Source of the DNA: an uncultured Colwellia sp.
GTDB taxonomy: Bacteria > Pseudomonadota > Gammaproteobacteria > Enterobacterales > Alteromonadaceae
Assembly: GCA_913061475.1 (NCBI GenBank)
Contig: CAJXUN010000032.1
Span: 1-50,082 of the forward strand
Direction: 5' to 3'
DNA length: 50,082 nt
Positions 45,235-50,082 of the stretch are shown in pieces. The notes under the pieces were generated by a model. It was not told the origin of the DNA. It saw only the letters and a program-made list of their open reading frames with translations, and made no database searches. Position numbers and translations under genes: made by a program. How positions within the stretch are numbered: position 1 is the first letter of the stretch; each line of letters starts with the position of its first letter.

Positions 45235-46614
45235 TTATTCTACATTTATTGATTCAATTTTTACCGTGGGCTGTCCTAGGCCTACGGGAATAACTTGAGA
45301 TAGCTTATTACAACATCCTAATCCATTATCAAATTGTAAATTATTTGAAATCATAGATACATTATTTATTACTTCGCTACCTATACCAGTAATTATATTA
45401 TCTTTAATTGGCTCAGATATTTTGCCTTTTCTAATCCTATATCCTTCGAGTATTTTCAGAGTAAACTTACCACTAAGTGTATCAACCCTCCCGTTTCCAA
45501 AGGACTTGATTATCACCCCATCTTCTATCGAATTAATAATATCTGATCTTTCATCAATACCTGGTTTTATATAGGTATTTGACATTCTCGGCAGAGCATT
45601 ATGTCGAAAAGACATTCGTCTACCTGAACCATTTGAAATGCCTCCCAATGCTCTAGCACTACTTTTATCTAGCAGATAATTTTTTAGCTCCCCATCCTGT
45701 ATAAGTATGTTTTCTTTAGTTAAAGTACCTTCATCATCGTAAGTCTGACTTCCTCCAATATTTTGGATTGATGCATCATCAACTAATGTTACTTTTTCAT
45801 TTGCAATGCGCTGACCTATCTTATCCGAGTAAATAGACTTCTTTTGAATTATATTGTCGACTTCAAGCCCGTGCCCTATCGCTTCATGAAACAATGTTGC
45901 AGGCAGACCAGAATCAAAAACTACGGGTAGTGAACGCTGTATTAGACGTTTTCCATATACTGAGTTGTGAGCCTGTCTTATAGCATTTGTAATTGAGGAA
46001 TTAATTTTCAAGAATATTTGGTTTTCAGTGAGTCCGGATATTTCTCTACGACCGAATCCTGAAAAGCCAGTTACAATTTTCCCTTCAATTTTTGCTATGA
46101 CTGTAACTGTATACTGGAATTTACTTCTATCATCAGAAATAAAACCGTCATCCGTATTCACAATCATAATATCTGTATCGTCTGAAACTAAATTTGAGTT
46201 CAACTCCAAAATTTCAGGAAAGTTTTTTCTACTTTCTTTTTCTGAAAAAAGTATATGCTCAACGATGGCATCTATATTTATAAAAGGCTTAATAAATGAA
46301 TCACTTGTAAATACTGGCGATTTATCAGATTTTTCTAAAAAATGATTCTCAGGGGTTACTATATTTAGAATAGATTTATAGGAAAGGTCACCAGTGCATG
46401 AGAATGTAGAGTAATCGTTTTTGCATGTCGAAAAATTAATACCGTTATCTACATTTGAGGCTTTATACTTAATGCTCGAATTGTTAAAAACATAAATTGT
46501 AGTATTTTTATATTGTAGAAAAAACTCACTATAATCGTTTTTTTTAAGTGTAGGTGAAGTTAATAATGAGTGAAAAAAATCTCTATTAATTAAGCCAAGA
46601 AAGTTACTATTCAT
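45235..46614 (-). CDS. TldD-like zinc metalloprotease subunit (accessory copy)
   Basis: A 459-residue protein of the TldD/PmbA family, close to the usual length. The zinc site HEAIGH is complete (His243, Glu244, His248) in LFHEAIGHGLEVD. The GRRMSFRHNALPRMSNTYIKPG segment and the ending GCCNKLSQVIPVGLGQPTVKIES match TldD. The family's C-terminal Cys zinc ligand is present in GCCNK. TldD works with TldE to degrade unstructured peptides, and in microcin B17 maturation it removes the leader. It overlaps the tldE-like gene by 8 bases, with AAGGAG inside that gene as its Shine-Dalgarno. Base composition is much more A+T-rich than the surroundings. It is the last gene of the peptide operon. Confidence 0.88.
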   Translation of the reverse strand: MNSNFLGLINRDFFHSLLTSPTLKKNDYSEFFLQYKNTTIYVFNNSSIKYKASNVDNGINFSTCKNDYSTFSCTGDLSYKSILNIVTPENHFLEKSDKSPVFTSDSFIKPFINIDAIVEHILFSEKESRKNFPEILELNSNLVSDDTDIMIVNTDDGFISDDRSKFQYTVTVIAKIEGKIVTGFSGFGRREISGLTENQIFLKINSSITNAIRQAHNSVYGKRLIQRSLPVVFDSGLPATLFHEAIGHGLEVDNIIQKKSIYSDKIGQRIANEKVTLVDDASIQNIGGSQTYDDEGTLTKENILIQDGELKNYLLDKSSARALGGISNGSGRRMSFRHNALPRMSNTYIKPGIDERSDIINSIEDGVIIKSFGNGRVDTLSGKFTLKILEGYRIRKGKISEPIKDNIITGIGSEVINNVSMISNNLQFDNGLGCCNKLSQVIPVGLGQPTVKIESINVE

Positions 46615-47923
46615 TTATTTTCAACTCCTTAATAAAAGCGGCAGATGTACGTACTTTATATTTCTGACAATGAGGGGAAGAAAGAAACATTAGTTTTTTA
46701 AATAAATTTATTATATTAATTGTAAAACTTCTTTTTTCTAGCTTGCTAACCCTTACTCCAGCCTTAATATAGAAGCCATTAAAAACTTGATGCAATAATC
46801 CTGTCATTTGGTTGTACCCATTACCGGCTAGTTCCTCAATTACAATATATTCACCAATATCTGATAAATAGCTTTCTGTAATTGTATCTTCGGAACGAAT
46901 AACCCAGTTGCTTGCTCCATTTGCATTCCCTGTGTTTGGTTTATTCAATTTGTTTGACGATTCTCTATCCAATAGCAGTGACTCTAATTTCCCCGAGTTT
47001 ACTATATTTTTTTTTATGGTATTTTGACCTTGTTTATCAAAAGGCATATTGTAGAAACCATTTGAAATTAATGGGATTTCTTGAATGGATACAAAATCAG
47101 AAAAAATTTGCTTGTTAAAGTGCGAGTACAAATATGAGTGTTCTGCCAAGCTATTTGATAAATCTATTGATGAAGAAAGATAGCCCAATAATTGGTTTAG
47201 AGCTTTAGGAGCGATCATCACTCCTAGCCCACTAGGTAATAATTCAGCATCACTTAAACAGTTTTGCTTCATTGATTCAGTTATTTGTTCAATTACATTT
47301 TCATGTAAAGAGCAGTAAATATGATTTTTGGACTTATAACTTTCTAGAGTTCTTTTTAAGCCACTCTCAGTTTTCATAAGAGCCTCAAAACCAAAATTAC
47401 ACTCATTCGTCTTATATGTTTTATTACTACCAAGAGAGTTAATATAGGAATAAGATCTACTTTCAACGCTATATTTGCAGGTAGTATTTTCGAATGACAT
47501 TTTGATACTATCAATAAATCCAGTTATTGTTGGAGCCAATAGTTGATAATAGTCCTGATTGACATTAATTGTAGATTCATCAATATAATAGCTATCCACT
47601 GCAGACTTTTCTATATCAAAATCTGATAAGTATTTAGAACTATTACAATTATCCATTGCTTGCTGTATTGCATTCTTTATATGCAATACAGAGTTTGCAT
47701 TTGTCGTAGAAAATCCTAATTTGGAATTTTTATGAGCAGTAATCTTAATTTTAAAAAAGCTTTTTTCCGTAAAAAATTCTTGTTTACTATCATCCCAAGA
47801 GTTTAATTTATAACTTGTTTCTTCTACGTATGCTTCGATATAGAAATCAGGAATATTGCAAATATAAAGACTAACCTCATTCAATAAATCAATCTTTACA
47901 TTTTGGTTCAATGATTGGCCCAT
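46607..47923 (-). CDS. TldE/PmbA-like partner subunit (accessory copy)
   Basis: A 438-residue protein of the TldD/PmbA family, lacking the HExxxH zinc motif, as expected of the TldE partner. The segments SLGSNKTYKTNECNFGFEALM, PSGLGVMIAPKALNQLLGYLSSS and NTGNANGASNWVIRSEDTITESYLSD show the family pattern of PmbA. It should form a heterodimer with the TldD-like product. It begins 2 bases after the upstream cupin-like gene and overlaps the tldD-like gene by 8 bases. The protein is diverged from what I would expect of a housekeeping PmbA, with a shortened C-terminus. Confidence 0.8.
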   Translation of the reverse strand: MGQSLNQNVKIDLLNEVSLYICNIPDFYIEAYVEETSYKLNSWDDSKQEFFTEKSFFKIKITAHKNSKLGFSTTNANSVLHIKNAIQQAMDNCNSSKYLSDFDIEKSAVDSYYIDESTINVNQDYYQLLAPTITGFIDSIKMSFENTTCKYSVESRSYSYINSLGSNKTYKTNECNFGFEALMKTESGLKRTLESYKSKNHIYCSLHENVIEQITESMKQNCLSDAELLPSGLGVMIAPKALNQLLGYLSSSIDLSNSLAEHSYLYSHFNKQIFSDFVSIQEIPLISNGFYNMPFDKQGQNTIKKNIVNSGKLESLLLDRESSNKLNKPNTGNANGASNWVIRSEDTITESYLSDIGEYIVIEELAGNGYNQMTGLLHQVFNGFYIKAGVRVSKLEKRSFTINIINLFKKLMFLSSPHCQKYKVRTSAAFIKELKINE

Positions 47924-47925
47924 TA

Positions 47926-48828
47926 TTAATGGCCTAAAATATATTCGTAGTTTTTACGAACAGCTTCGCTTTTTGTTTTTTCGATAAATTTAAGCTGCTC
48001 CATAGAGGCACCTAAATTATCAGCGGCTCGAATATAAGATAGTGTCAAAGATTCATTATTAGGCTTATTTTCATCTATTTGAAGTTTGAGTTTTTCCAAT
48101 ATCAAATCGAGTGAATTTTCATCTCCAATCTCTCCAATCATATCGACAATTTTAACTTTACCAATATCAGTATCGCTGATTATATTGCTAATTCTTGCTC
48201 TACGAGAGTTTTCAATTTCAAATAAATACTGTGTACTTTGCTCTTGAGAAGGAACCATTAAATTAAAACTAATGCTCAATTCTTCAGGCGCTATTTGAGA
48301 ATGTATATCTACATTTTTTTCCATAAACAATATTCTCCCCTCTTCCAGTCTACAATGTCCGTTATATTCGATATCAACTCTCTCATTAACATAACCGACA
48401 ACATTTTTACGACTATATTTATGTAACTTTGTCGTATACCCAGAGCCTAACAAACCACCAGTCAGAATATTAAAGCTGTGATCGTGTGGAAGTTCTTCAC
48501 CGAAAATTCTTTTTTCTGCTTTTAGACGGTAATTGTCACCAGTAGGGATCCATGCATTAGTTCTAAGGAAGAACTTATCACTATGGTAAAGAACATCTGT
48601 TTGTGAGGTATAAAAATCACTAAGCTTATGTGAGTTACCCCCAAAGGTTTTTAATGATTTGCATAGACGATCAATAAACCATTGCTTATTATTCAGCAGT
48701 TTCTTCATTTCCAATGACGATTCAATAATCGACTCCTTACAATTGAAGTTAATATTGGACTCCAAATAATCTATATATTCTTCTAATGTTGTTTTTTCTT
48801 TTTCGAGTAAATCAATAACTACAGCCAT
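47926..48828 (-). CDS. Cupin-like protein with HEAT-like C-terminus, putative peptide-modifying factor
   Basis: A 300-residue cytosolic protein. Residues 1-75 are helical. Residues about 85-200 look like a cupin: LPHDHSFNILTGGLLGSGYTT with His115 and His117 (the HDH metal motif), His136, and a second conserved block KNVDIHSQIAPEELSISFNLM with His176. The last 90 residues form helices with a HEAT-like GDENSLDLILEKL. The metal ligands suggest an iron-dependent oxygenase or isomerase, but no enzyme activity is shown. AGGA precedes the ATG at 48828. It is 13 bases after the first cupin/HEAT gene. I do not recognise a named family. Confidence 0.6.
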   Translation of the reverse strand: MAVVIDLLEKEKTTLEEYIDYLESNINFNCKESIIESSLEMKKLLNNKQWFIDRLCKSLKTFGGNSHKLSDFYTSQTDVLYHSDKFFLRTNAWIPTGDNYRLKAEKRIFGEELPHDHSFNILTGGLLGSGYTTKLHKYSRKNVVGYVNERVDIEYNGHCRLEEGRILFMEKNVDIHSQIAPEELSISFNLMVPSQEQSTQYLFEIENSRRARISNIISDTDIGKVKIVDMIGEIGDENSLDLILEKLKLQIDENKPNNESLTLSYIRAADNLGASMEQLKFIEKTKSEAVRKNYEYILGH

Positions 48829-48841
48829 ATTTTATTTCCTT

Positions 48842-49762
48842 TTAAGCAGCTTTATTTGTGTTAATCAAGTTTGTACATATTTGTGCTATTTCGATATGTG
48901 GATCTTTCATTCCTTGATGTATAAGCTCTTTCGCAAGCGAGCTATCAAGCGCATTAGCTGTTTTTATAGCTTCCCAACGAACTGTATGTGCGGGATGTTC
49001 AAATGCTTTTTTAATCGCTTCTTTAATCTGTTCACTGCTTTTATTCAAATGTTTCAGAAATTTTAAATTCATTTTAATCCGAGTCATTTTTTTATCTGTA
49101 TCTGCAAGTTGAACAGCATCTAATTTGTTATTGAAAAGCACTTGATACGGAGACATTTCCTTTTTTCTAAAAATGGCGTAAAAGGTATATTTTTCACTAG
49201 ACAATTTAACTACATTTTCATCTGCACCAACCTTTATACAATCTCCTTTTTTCAACAGTCCTTCACCTACACTCTTTAACTTAAGGTTTGATAAAAGTGA
49301 CTGCTTAGGAGATGAAGATAAGTCTTCGAAAGTGAATTTTTTATAATGCATTTCTCCGTCAATGATGTGTACAAACTGTGCATTTGGAGATGACGATATA
49401 TTTGATTCTTCTCGTTTTAATACTTCAATAAAGTCATACGAATTGTTCTTTCTGTTATTATTATGAGTTTTCTTTATTCCTATACTTATATGGCAATAAT
49501 CATCTTCGTGTAAAATAAGAGTATTTTTTCTGATTTGTCCATCAAGATCTGAGCCTAGGTTGTTAATTTTTGAATCTCCCTCCACAGTGGCGCTGTAACT
49601 TAAAATGTCGAATAAGATTGGTTCTAGAGATAAGTTAGTGAACGCTTTATCCATTAATCGTTTTATTTCTAAGTCGCTGTTGCTTTCCAAGGCTAATCTT
49701 GCAAGAGTGTCAGTATTTATATGTTGCGATATATGTTTCGATAGCGTAGATATTTTTTTCAT
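48842..49762 (-). CDS. HEAT-repeat protein with cupin-like middle, first large gene of the peptide operon
   Basis: A 306-residue protein from ATG at 49762, which follows AGGGA at normal spacing; the longer reading up to 49861 overlaps the precursor gene and is unlikely. Residues 80-210 look like a beta-rich, cupin-like domain (ILHEDDYCHISIGIKK with candidate metal ligands His85 and His91). Residues 245-303 are HEAT-type helices (HPAHTVRWEAIKTANALDSS, then a second similar unit). The layout is like the next gene's product (helical N-terminus, beta-rich middle, HEAT-like end), so the two may be diverged paralogues and partners. HEAT repeats may bind the peptide. Function unknown. Confidence 0.6.
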   Translation of the reverse strand: MKKISTLSKHISQHINTDTLARLALESNSDLEIKRLMDKAFTNLSLEPILFDILSYSATVEGDSKINNLGSDLDGQIRKNTLILHEDDYCHISIGIKKTHNNNRKNNSYDFIEVLKREESNISSSPNAQFVHIIDGEMHYKKFTFEDLSSSPKQSLLSNLKLKSVGEGLLKKGDCIKVGADENVVKLSSEKYTFYAIFRKKEMSPYQVLFNNKLDAVQLADTDKKMTRIKMNLKFLKHLNKSSEQIKEAIKKAFEHPAHTVRWEAIKTANALDSSLAKELIHQGMKDPHIEIAQICTNLINTNKAA

Positions 49763-49777
49763 AAGTATTCCCTGAAG

Positions 49778-49818
49778 AGGTAAAACAGAAACTGTAATTG
49801 TTATTTTCTGTTTTACCT
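49778..49818 (-). promoter_or_regulatory. Perfect 14-bp stem-loop between the peptide gene and the first enzyme gene
   Basis: AGGTAAAACAGAAA (49778-49791) pairs exactly with TTTCTGTTTTACCT (49805-49818) around a 13-base loop. It starts 14 bases after the precursor stop and ends 15 bases before the next start codon. It has no U-tract, so it probably protects the precursor mRNA or tunes the ratio of peptide to enzymes, like intercistronic hairpins in bacteriocin operons. Confidence 0.7.
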
Positions 49819-49832
49819 GTGTCTTATTTCTA

Positions 49833-49955
49833 TTATTGAATTGCCATTGCGATTGAACCAACTATCAAAATTGCATACGCCCATTCAGAATCTCCTGATT
49901 CAGGCATTGCAGATTCGGTTTCTAAGTTGATGCTATCTAAATTAATGTTTTCCAT
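49833..49955 (-). CDS. Putative 40-residue precursor peptide (RiPP-like), copy A
   Basis: A 40-residue ORF that begins MENINLDSIN, with an acidic, unstructured N-terminal half containing Met and Pro (LETESAMPESGDSE) and a hydrophobic C-terminal half, WAYAILIVGSIAMAIQ. It has no Cys. AGGA lies just before the ATG. The acidic leader, hydrophobic core and location directly upstream of TldD/TldE and putative modifying genes fit a precursor of a modified peptide. A second copy stands 160 bp upstream (higher coordinates) with the same encoded sequence over the visible 29 residues. The product could be a bacteriocin or signal; no activity can be claimed. Confidence 0.75.
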   Translation of the reverse strand: MENINLDSINLETESAMPESGDSEWAYAILIVGSIAMAIQ

Positions 49956-49992
49956 TTTTCTTTCCTATTTATAGAGAGTGAGTAATACGTGT

Positions 49993-50082
49993 TTATTGAA
50001 TTGCCATTGCGATTGAACCAACAATCAAAATTGCATATGCCCATTCAGAATCTCCTGATTCAGGCATTGCAGATTCAGTTTC
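49993..50082 (-). CDS. Putative precursor peptide, copy B (5' end beyond the window)
   Basis: The last 29 codons and the stop of a second peptide gene are in the window. They encode exactly the same residues as copy A, from ETESAMPESG to the terminal Gln. The DNA differs at three third-codon positions, all synonymous (Thr ACC/ACT, Ala GCG/GCA, Ile ATA/ATT). The N-terminus and any further copies lie past the right edge. Confidence 0.75.
   Translation of the reverse strand, partial: ETESAMPESGDSEWAYAILIVGSIAMAIQ

Larger units (their letters stand above)
49833..50082. repeat. Tandem direct repeat carrying the precursor peptide genes (160-bp period)
   Basis: The 90 bases at 49833-49922 recur at 49993-50082 with three substitutions, a direct repeat of 160 bp spacing. 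The repeated unit includes the peptide coding sequence; the sequence between the copies is not repeated within the window. This is gene duplication rather than a random tandem repeat. Confidence 0.9.

Noticed and set aside
45235-47923. Housekeeping TldD/PmbA pair
   Set aside because: The pair is adjacent and tightly coupled to small-peptide genes, is A+T-rich and is diverged; housekeeping tldD and pmbA are usually at separate loci.
49763-49861. 33-residue N-terminal extension of the first cupin/HEAT gene
   Set aside because: It would run through the hairpin and overlap the peptide gene; the ATG at 49762 has AGGGA at good spacing.

Overview
The window looks like a chromosome segment of a marine gammaproteobacterium of the Alteromonadales, Colwellia/Thalassotalea-like. 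The basis is the A+T-rich base composition, the protein style (FtsY, RsmD, KatG, SapC, DUF416), abundant TonB receptors and a complete aryl polyene pigment cluster. No rRNA, tRNA or CRISPR array was seen. Assignments come from reading motifs, not from database searches.

Layout. (1) 1-6 kb: the 5' end of ftsY and divergent rsmD, a secreted serine hydrolase, then polyamine genes: speD-speE on the minus strand (SpeD is of the eukaryotic class) and a divergent agmatinase-like ureohydrolase. (2) 6-10.1 kb: a Met-rich TonB receptor of the OprC/NosA copper type behind a perfect FNR box, convergent with a RegB/RegA-like redox two-component pair. (3) 10.1-14.7 kb: DUF416 protein, a long coiled-coil protein whose stop codon lies inside a small transposable element, a Cys-rich HTH regulator and a SapC-family protein. 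(4) 14.8-21.4 kb: a small secreted protein, then a probably Fur-controlled set: outer-membrane protein, flavinylated FMN-binding protein, ApbE flavin transferase, 4-TM membrane protein, Rieske protein, TonB receptor and PepSY membrane protein. It reads as an envelope redox and iron-uptake module. (5) 21.3-37.8 kb: one long minus-strand aryl polyene operon of 19 genes, apeC to apeR, with an aromatic ammonia-lyase and an FAD oxidoreductase; its phosphopantetheinyl transferase is divergent at 38.2 kb. (6) 38.9-44.5 kb: a hydrolase, two lipoproteins, katG, a repeat-rich lipoprotein and a DUF1328 membrane peptide. (7) 45.2-50.08 kb: a strikingly A+T-rich minus-strand operon that looks like an undescribed peptide (RiPP-like) system. 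It has at least two tandem 40-residue peptide genes, two proteins with cupin-like and HEAT-like parts, and accessory TldE and TldD protease subunits.

How genes work together. In the aryl polyene operon, ApeH loads an aryl starter, perhaps supplied by the ammonia-lyase, onto an ACP. ApeO/ApeC extend it, ApeQ and ApeI/ApeP reduce and dehydrate, and the acyltransferase, glycosyltransferase and ApeK-N genes anchor and export the pigment. In the right-hand operon the small peptides are the likely substrates, the cupin/HEAT proteins candidate modifying or recognition factors, and TldD/TldE the likely leader peptidase. The cluster runs off the right edge, so exporter, immunity or further precursor genes may lie beyond.

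Repeats. Two families of non-coding elements with terminal inverted repeats are present (2702-2848 and 37913-38181; 10852-11085 and a diverged relative near 43650-43868).
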